Below, one piece after another: positions 25,957-34,550 of a stretch of 64,000 nt of DNA. The DNA is taken from positions 1,798,001 to 1,862,000 of the forward strand of contig NZ_BJOU01000001.1 in assembly GCF_009932435.1 (NCBI RefSeq), in the 5' to 3' direction. Each line of letters opens with the position of its first letter. The first letter of the stretch is position 1. The notes below the pieces were generated by a model. It ran no database searches and was not told where the DNA came from. It saw only the letters and a list, made by a program, of their open reading frames with translations. The position numbers and the translations under genes were made by a program. Source of the stretch: Gordonia crocea (lineage in GTDB: Bacteria > Actinomycetota > Actinomycetes > Mycobacteriales > Mycobacteriaceae).

Positions 25957-26017
25957 ACTCGAACTCACACTGGACGGGTTTTGAATCCGTTGCCTCTGCC
26001 AATTGGGCTACGAGGGC
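25941..26017 (-). tRNA. tRNA-Leu (anticodon CAA)
   Basis: The minus strand folds into a 77-nt cloverleaf. The 7-bp acceptor stem GCCCTCG/CGAGGGC is perfect, the T-arm is GTGAG-TTCGAGT-CTCAC, and CCA is encoded. The anticodon stem is ACGGA/CCCGT (one A-C mismatch) with loop TTCAAAA, so the anticodon is CAA, reading UUG. The variable region is only five bases (CCAGT), unlike the long arm of ordinary leucine tRNAs. Identity as Leu follows from the anticodon alone. Confidence 0.88.
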
Positions 26018-26112
26018 ATGGGTGCCGAGTTTAGTAGATGGTTACCCGCGTGTGCCAACCGCGCCCGGTAGGGTCATAGCACCGAGGTTCGTGCTGATGA
26101 GAAAGGATGCCT

Positions 26113-26703
26113 GTGGCCGACGAAGTCCAACCGCCCAGCCGGGTCCTGGTGGCCGAGGATGACTCGCTGATCCGGATGGATCTGGTCGAGATGCTGAGGG
26201 AAGAGGGCTACGACGTCGTCGGGGAGGCTCCGAACGGGCAGGTTGCCGTCGAACTCACCGAGAGCCTGCGGCCCGACCTGGTCATCATGGACATCAAGAT
26301 GCCGGTCCGCGACGGTATCGACGCCGCCACCGAGATCGCGCAGAAGCGCCTCGCGCCGGTGGTGATGCTGACGGCCTTCAGTCAGCGCGACTTCATCGAG
26401 AAGGCCCGCGACGCAGGCGCGATGGCCTACCTGGTCAAGCCGTTCTCCAAGGCCGACCTCGCCCCGGCGATCGAGGTGGCGGTCAGCCGGTACCGAGAGT
26501 TGGCCGCGCTGGAGGCCGAGGTCGAATCGGTCCAGGAGACCCTGGAGGCGCGCAAACTCATCGACCGCGCCAAGGGTCTGCTGATGAGCCAGCACGCGAT
26601 GACCGAACCGGAGGCGTTCGCCTGGATCCAGCGCGCGGCGATGGATCGGCGCACCACGATGAGACAGGTGGCCGAAGTGGTCATCGACAACGTCAAGCCC
26701 TGA
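26113..26703 (+). CDS. pdtaR: Response regulator with ANTAR RNA-binding domain (PdtaR-like)
   Basis: This 196-residue cytosolic regulator has a receiver domain with the acidic pocket VAEDD, phospho-acceptor D60 in VIMDIKMP, the conserved Thr in LTAF and the Lys in YLVKPFS. A linking coiled coil follows, and the C-terminal ANTAR domain carries KGLLMSQHAMTEPEAFAWI. Phosphorylation by a PdtaS-type kinase lets the ANTAR dimer bind paired hexaloop RNA hairpins and prevent termination; the kinase gene is not in the window. GTG at 26113 was preferred because the GAAAGGA site is six bases away, while the ATG at 26107 touches it. Order before polA matches Rv1626. Confidence 0.93.
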   Translation: MADEVQPPSRVLVAEDDSLIRMDLVEMLREEGYDVVGEAPNGQVAVELTESLRPDLVIMDIKMPVRDGIDAATEIAQKRLAPVVMLTAFSQRDFIEKARDAGAMAYLVKPFSKADLAPAIEVAVSRYRELAALEAEVESVQETLEARKLIDRAKGLLMSQHAMTEPEAFAWIQRAAMDRRTTMRQVAEVVIDNVKP

Positions 26704-26718
26704 AACAGGCGGTGAGGG

Positions 26719-28026
26719 ATGAGGATCGGCCCACGCGTTACGGGAACCGCGGCGATGGTGGTCGCGGCGGTGGTGGCGGTCGCCGGCTGCGCGACTGACG
26801 ACGGCACGGCGCCGACGTCGCCGGCCGCGAAGGCCGGCGCCACGTCACCGGCATCGGACACCGCGTCGAGCAAGCCCGGCTCGGCCGCCGCACCGACCTC
26901 GGTACCGCCATCGCAGACCGGAATGGCGATCCGCACCGTCGGGCGGATCAACATCGACGGCCAGCGCTACGACGCTCCGGCACCGGCCGATCCGGCCAAG
27001 CCCGCCGGTGACGGCAAGGCGACCTGTCGGAACCTGTCGGTCGCCGTCGCCGGTGATCTGACGAGCCGCGACGGGATCGACGGCGCCGCCATCGCCAACG
27101 GCGTACAACTCGCCGTCGACCGGTTCAACGCGGCGAACCCGGGCTGTCACCTGGGGCTGATCCGCGTCGACTCCAAGGGCAACGGGGTGGTGGCCGCCGA
27201 GCAGGCCAAGCGCACGGTGGCCAACGCGAGCGTCGTCGCGGTCATCGGGCCGCTCACCTCCACCGACGCCCTCGCAGCGGGATCGGTGTACAACCAGGCC
27301 GGCCTGGCGGCGCTGAGCCCGTCGGCTACGGCGCCCACGCTCACCGACAAGGGGTGGAAGTCGTTCTTCCGCGGCGTGAACAACGACGACGTGCAGGGCG
27401 AGGCGATCGCCCGCCACCTCGTCACCGCTCGGCACCGCAAGAAGGTCTGCGTCATCGCCGACGACACCGACAGCGGCGCCGGCCTCGCCCAAACGGTCAC
27501 GCAGGGGCTGGGTTCGGTCGCCGTGCCCGGCTGTGCCGCGAACGTCCGCCGCGGGCACCACGACTACGCCGCCGCGGTCGACGCGGTGGTGAAACAGGGT
27601 GCCGACGGGGTCTACTTCGCCGGCGCGGCGCGTGACGCCGGGGCATTCCTCACCGCGCTGCGCGCGGCCGCGCCGGGGGTGCTGTTCGCCGCCGGCGACG
27701 AGGCGAACAGTCCGGAGTTCATCGCCTACGCGGGGTCCGGGGCCGACGGTGCCCTGCTGTCGTGTTCGTGCGCCCCCGACCCGGCCGAGTTCACCAAGGC
27801 GTTCACCGAGAAGTTCGGGACGGCGCCGGCGCAGTACTCGCTGGAGGCCTACGACCTCGCCACCATCGTCATCCGCGGCATCGCGGCCAAACACCAGACC
27901 CGCGCGCGGCTGCGCGACTACGTCGCCAAGTACTCCGGCGACGGGGTGTCGCGCCACTACCGCTGGGCCCCGACCGGCGATCTCATCGGCAACGCCGTGT
28001 GGCTCTCCCACGTCGGGCCCGTCTAG
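26719..28026 (+). CDS. Periplasmic-binding-type lipoprotein (branched-chain amino-acid type)
   Basis: This is a 435-residue lipoprotein. The signal MVVAAVVAVAGC gives a lipobox Cys near residue 24, followed by a Ser/Ala/Pro-rich linker to about residue 75. The rest is a type 1 solute-binding fold like LivJ: VAVAGDLTSRDG at the first lobe, VVAVIGPLTSTDALAAG and AALSPSATAPTLTDKG with the ligand-serine region, and VKQGADGVYFAGAARDAG in the second. No transport permease lies beside it, so it may work with a distant transporter or as a receptor. It begins 15 bp after pdtaR, so the two are likely cotranscribed. Confidence 0.82.
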   Translation: MRIGPRVTGTAAMVVAAVVAVAGCATDDGTAPTSPAAKAGATSPASDTASSKPGSAAAPTSVPPSQTGMAIRTVGRINIDGQRYDAPAPADPAKPAGDGKATCRNLSVAVAGDLTSRDGIDGAAIANGVQLAVDRFNAANPGCHLGLIRVDSKGNGVVAAEQAKRTVANASVVAVIGPLTSTDALAAGSVYNQAGLAALSPSATAPTLTDKGWKSFFRGVNNDDVQGEAIARHLVTARHRKKVCVIADDTDSGAGLAQTVTQGLGSVAVPGCAANVRRGHHDYAAAVDAVVKQGADGVYFAGAARDAGAFLTALRAAAPGVLFAAGDEANSPEFIAYAGSGADGALLSCSCAPDPAEFTKAFTEKFGTAPAQYSLEAYDLATIVIRGIAAKHQTRARLRDYVAKYSGDGVSRHYRWAPTGDLIGNAVWLSHVGPV

Positions 28027-28084
28027 GCGCCCGCCGACCGACCACGCGTTCGGAACGGGTCGCCGCGATGTCGGCGGACCACAC

Positions 28085-28090
28085 TAGACT
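28085..28090 (+). promoter_or_regulatory. -10 box for leaderless polA mRNA
   Basis: TAGACT lies 8 nt before the GTG start of polA. No ribosome site lies between, which fits transcription starting at the start codon. Confidence 0.5.
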
Positions 28091-28098
28091 TCGTCGTT

Positions 28099-30849
28099 GT
28101 GAGTCCAGCGCAGAAGTCAGCATCGAAGGCCGCCGCCGACCCGACGGGAGACGGGCGCCCGATCCTGATGCTGCTCGACGGGCATTCGCTTGCCTACCGC
28201 GCCTTCTTCGCGCTGCCGGCCGAGAACTTCAAAACGGCCGGGGGACAGACCACCAACGCCGTGTACGGCTTCACGTCGATGCTGATCAACCTGCTGCGCG
28301 ACGAGCAGCCGACGCACATCGCGGCGGCGTTCGACGTGTCGCGCAAGACCTTCCGCTCGGAGCGGTACCCGGAGTACAAGGCGCAGCGCGACTCCTCGCC
28401 CGACGAGTTCCGCGGCCAGGTCGACCTGACCAAAGAGGTGCTCGGCGCCATGGGGATCCCGGTGTTCGCGGTCGACGGGTATGAGGCCGACGACGTCATC
28501 GCCACCCTCGCCACCCAGGCCCGCGACCAGGGGTACCGGGTCCTGATCGTCACCGGCGACCGTGACGCCCTGCAACTGGTCGACCCGACGACGACCGTGC
28601 TGTACCCCAAGCGCGGGGTCTCCGAGCTGACCCGGTTCACCCCCGAGGAGGTGGAGGGCAAGTACGGGCTCACCCCGGTGCAGTACCCCGACTACGCCGC
28701 ACTGCGCGGCGACCCATCGGACAACCTGCCCGGTATCCCCGGTGTCGGGGAGAAGACCGCGGCCAAGTGGATCCGCGAATACGGCTCGCTGGCCGGCCTG
28801 GTCGACAACGTCGAATCCGTCCGGGGCAAGGTCGGGGACTCGTTGCGCGCCAACCTGTCCTCGGTGCTCACCAACCGGGAACTGACCGAACTGGTCCGCG
28901 ACGTCCACCTCGACGCCGGACCCGACGACCTGGCGCTGGCCGGGTGGGACCGTGAGCAGATCCACAAACTGTTCGACGACCTCGAGTTCCGGGTGCTGCG
29001 CGACCGCCTCTTCGCCACACTGTCCTCACCCGAGCCGGAGGCCGAGTCCGGGTTCGACCTGGACGGGGAGCGGCTGGCCCCCGGCGCCGTCCGCGGTTGG
29101 CTCGACGAGCACGCCCGCACCGGGCGCAGCGGAGTCATGGTCGCCGGACCGCAGCGCGTCGTCGACTCCGACGTCGAGGCCGTCGCGATCGCCGCGGCCG
29201 ACGAGGTGAGCGCCTTCATCGACCCGACGGGGATGACCCCCGACGACGAGCAGGCCCTGGCCGACTGGTTCGCCGACCCGTCGGCGGACAAGGCGCTGCA
29301 CGAGGCGAAGTGGGCCTTCCACGCACTGCGCGCACGGGGCTGGGCGCTGTCGGGGGTGAGCAGTGACACGTCGTTGGCGGCCTACCTGGCCCGGCCCGGT
29401 CAGCGGAGCTTCAACCTCGACGACCTCGCCGTCCGCTACCTGCGGCGCGAACTTCGGGTCGACACCGCCTCGGCCGACGGCGGGCAGCTCTCCCTGCTCG
29501 ACGGGGACGCCGACGATACGAAGCGGGCGGATGAGTTGATGCTCGCCGCCCGCGCCGTCGCCGAGTTGGCCACCGCCTTCGACGAGGAACTCGAGCGACT
29601 GCACGTCCGTGACCTGCTCGCCGACGTGGAATTGCCGTTGCTGTTCGTGCTCGCCGACCTCGAGGCCACCGGGATCGCGGTGGACACCGACCACCTGCAG
29701 ACGCTGGAGGCGGAGTTCGCCGAGCGGGTGCGCGCGGCCGCCGAGGCGGCCTACGACGTGATCGGCGAGCAGGTGAACCTGGGTTCGCCCAAGCAGCTGC
29801 AGACGATCCTCTTCGACAAGCTGGAGATGCCGAAGACGAAGAAGACGAAGACCGGGTACACCACCGACGCCGATGCGCTGCAGGGGCTGTACGAGAAGAC
29901 CGGCCACCCGTTCCTCGAGCACCTGCTCGACCACCGCGACGCGACCCGGCTCAAGGTGACCGTGGAGGGACTGCTCAAATCCGTCGCCCCGGACGGTCGC
30001 ATCCACACCACCTTCAACCAGACGATCGCCGCCACCGGGCGCCTGAGTTCGACCGATCCGAACCTGCAGAACATCCCGGTGCGCACCCCGGCCGGCCGTC
30101 AGATCCGCGGCGGCTTTGTCGTCACCGGTGGCGGCGGCGCCGATTCGCCGTTCGAGTCGCTGCTCACCGCGGACTACAGCCAGATCGAGATGCGGATCAT
30201 GGCCCACCTCTCCGAGGACGAGGGGTTGATCGAGGCTTTCAACACCGGTGAGGACCTGCACAACTTCGTCGGTTCGCGCGCCTTCGGCGTGCCCATCGAC
30301 GGGGTCACCCCGGAGATGCGCCACCGCGTCAAGGCGATGTCCTACGGCCTGGCCTACGGGCTGTCGGCCTTCGGGTTGGCCGCGCAGCTGGGCATCAGCC
30401 GGGAGGAGGCCAAGGAGCAGATGGAGGCCTACTTCGCGCGGTTCGGCGGGGTCCGCGACTATCTGCACAACGTCGTCGACGTGGCGCGCCGCAACGAGTA
30501 CACCGCGACGGTCTACGGCCGCCGCCGCTACCTGCCCGACCTCAACAGCGACAACTGGCAGCGCCGCCAGGCTGCCGAGCGGATGGCGCTCAACGCCCCG
30601 ATCCAAGGCAGTGCCGCCGACATCATCAAGGTCGCCATGATCAACGTGCACCGCCGCCTCGCCGCCGAGGGGCTGCGCAGCCGGATGCTGTTGCAGGTCC
30701 ACGACGAATTGGTGCTGGAAGTCGCGCACGGGGAGCGCGACGCGGTGGAGAAGCTCGTCCGCGAGGAGATGGGCGGCGCCATCAGCCTGTCGGTGCCGCT
30801 GGAAGTCTCGGTGGGAGTCGGCCGATCCTGGGACGACGCGGCGCACTGA
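28099..30849 (+). CDS. polA: DNA polymerase I
   Basis: This 916-residue enzyme fills gaps in repair and removes RNA primers. The 5' nuclease domain (1-310) has MLLDGHSLAYRAFFAL, VDGYEADDVIATLA and VTGDRDALQLV. The middle domain (about 320-510) has the shape of a 3'-5' exonuclease but no visible DEDD residues, as in mycobacterial Pol I, so proofreading is probably lost. The polymerase domain has motif A TADYSQIEMRIMAHLS, motif B with RHRVKAMSYGLAYG and motif C LLQVHDELVLEV. GTG start with a leaderless-type promoter. A glutamate-type binding protein gene starts 1 bp after its stop, an unusual neighbour. Confidence 0.97.
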   Translation: MSPAQKSASKAAADPTGDGRPILMLLDGHSLAYRAFFALPAENFKTAGGQTTNAVYGFTSMLINLLRDEQPTHIAAAFDVSRKTFRSERYPEYKAQRDSSPDEFRGQVDLTKEVLGAMGIPVFAVDGYEADDVIATLATQARDQGYRVLIVTGDRDALQLVDPTTTVLYPKRGVSELTRFTPEEVEGKYGLTPVQYPDYAALRGDPSDNLPGIPGVGEKTAAKWIREYGSLAGLVDNVESVRGKVGDSLRANLSSVLTNRELTELVRDVHLDAGPDDLALAGWDREQIHKLFDDLEFRVLRDRLFATLSSPEPEAESGFDLDGERLAPGAVRGWLDEHARTGRSGVMVAGPQRVVDSDVEAVAIAAADEVSAFIDPTGMTPDDEQALADWFADPSADKALHEAKWAFHALRARGWALSGVSSDTSLAAYLARPGQRSFNLDDLAVRYLRRELRVDTASADGGQLSLLDGDADDTKRADELMLAARAVAELATAFDEELERLHVRDLLADVELPLLFVLADLEATGIAVDTDHLQTLEAEFAERVRAAAEAAYDVIGEQVNLGSPKQLQTILFDKLEMPKTKKTKTGYTTDADALQGLYEKTGHPFLEHLLDHRDATRLKVTVEGLLKSVAPDGRIHTTFNQTIAATGRLSSTDPNLQNIPVRTPAGRQIRGGFVVTGGGGADSPFESLLTADYSQIEMRIMAHLSEDEGLIEAFNTGEDLHNFVGSRAFGVPIDGVTPEMRHRVKAMSYGLAYGLSAFGLAAQLGISREEAKEQMEAYFARFGGVRDYLHNVVDVARRNEYTATVYGRRRYLPDLNSDNWQRRQAAERMALNAPIQGSAADIIKVAMINVHRRLAAEGLRSRMLLQVHDELVLEVAHGERDAVEKLVREEMGGAISLSVPLEVSVGVGRSWDDAAH

Positions 30850-30850
30850 G

Positions 30851-31732
30851 ATGTTCGCGCGCCGGCTCGGATGCCTCGCGGTCGCCATGTCGGTCGCGGT
30901 GGTGACCGCCTGCACGAACGACGAGTCTGCGCTGGACACCGCGCCGATCAGCGTCGACGTCGCGAAGCAGCCGGCGATTGCCGCCCTGCTCCCCGAGCCG
31001 ATCCGGGCCGGGGGAGTGCTGGTCGTCGGGACCAACCCGCCCTACCAGCCGAACGAGTTCAAGAACCGCGACGGCCAGATCGTCGGCTTCGACATCGACC
31101 TGGCCGCCGCCCTGGCCCAGGTGTTCGGGCTGCGGCTGCGGGTGGCCGAATCGGAGTTCGCGAAGATCATCCCGGCGATCCAGGCCGGGACGTTCCACCT
31201 CGGGATGTCGGCGTTCACCGACACGCTGGAGCGGGAGAAGCAGGTCGACTTCGTCACCTACTTCTCCGCCGGGGTCCTGTGGGCGCGGCGCACCGGGACC
31301 ACCATCACCCCGACCACCGCGTGTGGTCGACGCGTCGGGGTGAAGTCCACCACGGTCCAGGACACGCAGGAGATCCCGGCGAAGTCGGCCGACTGCGTGC
31401 GGGCCGGCAAGGAACCGATCCGGAAGGTGAAGTTCGAGAACCAGGATGCGACGGTCAACGCCCTGCTGCTCGGGCAGGTCGACGCGATGTCGGCGGACTC
31501 GCCGGTCACCGCCTATGCCGTCAAGAAGACCGACGGCCAACTCGAGGCGGTCGGGCCGGTCTACGACGCCGCTCCCTACGGAATCGCGGTCGCCAAGGGC
31601 GGTGTGGCCCAGGCGGTGCGCGCGGCGATGCAGTACCTGATCGAGCACGGGTACTACTCGACCATCGCCACCCATTGGGGTCTGTCGGCTGGAATGATTC
31701 GGGAATCCGTCGTCAACGGCGCGAAGGAGTAG
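30851..31732 (+). CDS. Polar amino-acid ABC transporter, substrate-binding lipoprotein
   Basis: This is a 293-residue type 2 binding protein. The lipobox VAVVTAC puts the lipid on Cys21. The mature protein shows VVGTNPPYQPNEFKN, GFDIDLAAALAQVFG, IQAGTFHLGMSAFTDT and YFSAGVLW, the usual run for the glutamate/polar amino-acid group (PF00497). Cysteines in ACGRR and ADCVRA may pair. It starts 1 bp after polA and precedes the permease by 4 bp, making one transport operon that appears to be read through from polA. Confidence 0.9.
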   Translation: MFARRLGCLAVAMSVAVVTACTNDESALDTAPISVDVAKQPAIAALLPEPIRAGGVLVVGTNPPYQPNEFKNRDGQIVGFDIDLAAALAQVFGLRLRVAESEFAKIIPAIQAGTFHLGMSAFTDTLEREKQVDFVTYFSAGVLWARRTGTTITPTTACGRRVGVKSTTVQDTQEIPAKSADCVRAGKEPIRKVKFENQDATVNALLLGQVDAMSADSPVTAYAVKKTDGQLEAVGPVYDAAPYGIAVAKGGVAQAVRAAMQYLIEHGYYSTIATHWGLSAGMIRESVVNGAKE

Positions 31733-31736
31733 CCAC

Positions 31737-32627
31737 GTGGTGTCACCCGCCCAACCCGGTGCGCCGGCGTCGACCGACGACGCCGCGCCGATCCGCGCGG
31801 TACCGCTGCGCCACCCGGGCCAGTGGCTGGCCGCCGTCGTGGTGCTCGTCCTCGCCGGGTTGTTCGTCTACGGCGCGGCGACCAACCCGGCTTACCGCTG
31901 GCACACCTACGCGGCCTATCTGTTCGACACCCGGGTGCTGGCCGGCGTCGGGTACACGCTGGGCCTGACCGTGCTGGCGATGGCCATCGCCGTCGTGCTC
32001 GGCGTGGCGCTGGCGGTGATGAGGCTGACCGACAACCCGGTGCTGCGCTACTGCGCCTGGGTCTACATCTGGGTGTTCCGCGGGACACCGGTCTACGTCC
32101 AACTGGTGTTCTGGGGGTTGTTCGGCTCGATCTACAAACGGATCGACATCGGGATCCCGTTCGTCACCCAGTTCGCGCACATCGACATCCAGGCGCTCAA
32201 CGCGGCCTTCTTCTTCGCGGTGATCGGCCTGGGCCTCAACGAGGTCGCCTACATGGCCGAGATCGTCCGCGCCGGCATCGCCTCGGTGGGCGAGGGACAG
32301 ACCGAGGCGTCGACGGCGTTGGGGATGTCGTGGACGCAGACGATGCGCCGCACCGTCCTGCCGCAGGCGATGCGGGTGATCATCCCGCCCACGGGCAACG
32401 AGGTGATCAGCATGCTCAAGACGACGAGCCTGGTGGCCGCGGTGCCGTTCACCCTCGAGCTGTACGGCCGGACCCGCGACATCTCCGGGGTGAATTTCCA
32501 GCCCATCCCGATGCTCCTGGTCGCGTCGACCTGGTATCTGGCGGTGACCAGTGTGTTGATGGTCGGCCAGCACTACGTGGAGAAGCATTTCAGCAAGGGC
32601 GTCGGCCGCTCGGGGGAGGCCCGATGA
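31737..32627 (+). CDS. Polar amino-acid ABC transporter permease
   Basis: This 296-residue permease of the HisM/GlnP type has about five to six membrane segments. The conserved ATPase-contact loop is [20 protein letters not shown], and the first part [14 protein letters not shown] is the other hallmark. Residues 1-30 are a polar leader specific to this version. GTG start at 31737 (or 31740). Only one permease gene is present, so it probably works as a homodimer. The stop overlaps the ATPase ATG by 4 bp. Confidence 0.92.
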   Translation: MVSPAQPGAPASTDDAAPIRAVPLRHPGQWLAAVVVLVLAGLFVYGAATNPAYRWHTYAAYLFDTRVLAGVGYTLGLTVLAMAIAVVLGVALAVMRLTDNPVLRYCAWVYIWVFRGTPVYVQLVFWGLFGSIYKRIDIGIPFVTQFAHIDIQALNAAFFFAVIGLGLNEVAYMAEIVRAGIASVGEGQTEASTALGMSWTQTMRRTVLPQAMRVIIPPTGNEVISMLKTTSLVAAVPFTLELYGRTRDISGVNFQPIPMLLVASTWYLAVTSVLMVGQHYVEKHFSKGVGRSGEAR

Positions 32628-33385
32628 CCCCGATGGTGGCGGCCCAGTCGGTCGGCAAGTCCTTCGGTGCGTTGCACGTGTTGAACGGGGTGTCGCTGGA
32701 GGTCGCCCGCGGCGAGGTCGCCTGCCTCATCGGGCCGTCCGGCTCGGGCAAGTCGACGTTTCTGCGGTGCGTGAACCACCTCGAGCGGATCAACTCCGGC
32801 CGTCTCTACGTCGACGGTGAACTGATGGGCTACCGCGAGCGCGGCGACAAGCTCTACGAATTGAGCCCGAAGCAGGCGGCCCGGCAGCGCCGCGACATCG
32901 GGATGGTCTTCCAGCATTTCAACCTGTTTCCGCACCGCACCGCGCTGGAGAACATCGTCGAGGCCCCGATTCTCGTCGCCGGCAAGCCCCGGGCCGAGGC
33001 GGTCGAGCAGGCCCGCGACCTCCTCGACCAGGTGGGTCTGGCCGATCGTGCCGACCACTATCCGTCCCAGTTGTCCGGCGGACAGCAACAGCGGGTGGCG
33101 ATCGCCCGGGCCCTCGCCATGGAGCCCAAGCTGATGCTGTTCGACGAGCCGACCTCGGCCCTGGACCCCGAACTCGTCGGCGACGTGCTGGCGGTCATGC
33201 GCCGCCTCGCCGCCGACGGGATGACGATGCTCGTGGTCACCCACGAGATGGGGTTCGCGCGCGAAGTGGCCGACCAACTGGTCTTCATGGACGACGGGCG
33301 GGTGGTGGAGCGCGGCAATCCGCGCGAGATGCTCGCCAATCCGCAGCACGAACGGACCCAGGCATTCCTGGCGAAGCTGCTGTGA
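32624..33385 (+). CDS. Polar amino-acid ABC transporter ATP-binding protein
   Basis: This is a 253-residue ATPase of the GlnQ/HisP group. Walker [10 protein letters not shown], the Q-loop [14 protein letters not shown], signature [17 protein letters not shown], Walker [15 protein letters not shown] and the H-loop [12 protein letters not shown] are all intact. A short insertion [20 protein letters not shown] before the Q-loop is common in this group. ATG at 32624, overlapping the permease stop. It completes a binding protein-permease-ATPase uptake set for an acidic or amide amino acid. Confidence 0.95.
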   Translation: MTPMVAAQSVGKSFGALHVLNGVSLEVARGEVACLIGPSGSGKSTFLRCVNHLERINSGRLYVDGELMGYRERGDKLYELSPKQAARQRRDIGMVFQHFNLFPHRTALENIVEAPILVAGKPRAEAVEQARDLLDQVGLADRADHYPSQLSGGQQQRVAIARALAMEPKLMLFDEPTSALDPELVGDVLAVMRRLAADGMTMLVVTHEMGFAREVADQLVFMDDGRVVERGNPREMLANPQHERTQAFLAKLL

Positions 33386-33473
33386 ACGGCGAGACGCGGC
33401 ACATCCCGCACGTTTTGCCACATCCCGATGAAGTAGCGTCGGGATCTGCGAATCTCTGCGGGAGGAAGGACTG

Positions 33474-34535
33474 ATGGCGACGCGTATCGGGGTCATCGAC
33501 GGGGACGGGATCGGGCCCGAGATCGTGCCGGTCGCCGTGGCGATCGCCTCGTCGGCCGCGCAGCAGGCCGGGCTGGACGTCGAGTGGGTTCCCCTGGCGA
33601 TTGGTCGTTCGGCTATCGAGAGCGCCGGCGACCCGCTGCCGGCGGCGACCCTCGAGGCGCTCGACGACCTGGACTGCTGGATCCTCGGGCCACACGACTC
33701 GGCGGGCTATCCGGCACAGTTCCGCACCGGGCTCACCCCGGGCGCCATCATCCGCAAGCGGTACGGGCTCTATGCCAACCTTCGGCCGTCGCGCGCCTAT
33801 CCGGGCGTGCCGGCGGTGACCCCCGACGCGGATCTGCTCATCGTGCGCGAGAACAGCGAGGGCCTCTACGCGGACCGGAACATGGCCGTCGGCGGTGGCG
33901 AGTTCATGCCGACCCCCGATGTGGCGCTCGCCGTCGGTGTGATCACCCGGGCGGCGTCGGAGCGCATCGCGCGGGTCGCCTTCGAGCACGCCCTGCGCCG
34001 GCGGCGCCGAGTCACGGTGGTACACAAGGCGAATGTGCTCACCCTGACCACCGGGCTGTTCCGCGACGCCTGCCTTGCGGTGGCGCGCGACTACCCGGAC
34101 GTCGCCGTCGACGAGCAGCACGTTGATGCGATGGCGGCGCTGATGGTCCGACACGGCGACTTCGACGTGGTGGTGACCGAGAACCTGTTCGGCGACATCC
34201 TCTCGGACCTGGCCGCCGAGCTGGCCGGCTCGCTCGGGTTGGCCGCGTCGATCAATGCCTCGGACACCAAGGCGATGGCGCAGGCCGCACACGGTGCCGC
34301 GCCCGACATCGCGGGGCGCGACCTGGCCAACCCGGTGGCGCTGATCGAGTCGACGGCGATGCTGTTCGACTGGTGGGGGCAACGCACCGCCGACGCGCGC
34401 GGCGCGGCCATCGCCGGCCGGATCCGCGCGGCGCTGTCGGACACCCTGGCGGCCGGTGAGTCGACGGCCGATCTGGGTGGCTCGCTGGGCACCACGGCGT
34501 TCGGGCGAGCGGTGCTCGCGCGCCTCGGTGGGTAG
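33474..34535 (+). CDS. Isocitrate/isopropylmalate dehydrogenase family protein (decarboxylating, NAD(P)-type)
   Basis: This 353-residue beta-decarboxylating dehydrogenase is close in length to 3-isopropylmalate or tartrate dehydrogenases. Seen in order: GVIDGDGIGPEIVP, YGLYANLRPSRAYPG, IVRENSEGLYA, VVHKANVLTLTTGLFRD, NLFGDILSDLAAELAGSLGLA (given here in part) and the coenzyme-side GAAPDIAGRDLANPVA. The metal and hydroxyacid residues are in place, but which hydroxyacid is used cannot be told. True leuB genes usually sit near other leucine genes, which are absent here. A ribosome site GGGAGGAAGGA precedes the ATG. Confidence 0.88.
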   Translation: MATRIGVIDGDGIGPEIVPVAVAIASSAAQQAGLDVEWVPLAIGRSAIESAGDPLPAATLEALDDLDCWILGPHDSAGYPAQFRTGLTPGAIIRKRYGLYANLRPSRAYPGVPAVTPDADLLIVRENSEGLYADRNMAVGGGEFMPTPDVALAVGVITRAASERIARVAFEHALRRRRRVTVVHKANVLTLTTGLFRDACLAVARDYPDVAVDEQHVDAMAALMVRHGDFDVVVTENLFGDILSDLAAELAGSLGLAASINASDTKAMAQAAHGAAPDIAGRDLANPVALIESTAMLFDWWGQRTADARGAAIAGRIRAALSDTLAAGESTADLGGSLGTTAFGRAVLARLGG

Positions 34536-34550
34536 GCGTCGAACGGCTCG

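Noticed and set aside
28031-28077. Possible terminator hairpin between the binding lipoprotein and polA (CCGCCGAC/GTCGGCGG)
   Set aside because: The loop is over 30 bases and no T-run follows, so it is too weak to call.
31823-32623. A 520-codon frame running from the permease region into the ABC ATPase as one long protein
   Set aside because: The first 267 codons are a shifted frame of the permease. The true ATPase starts at ATG 32624 with an ATGA overlap.
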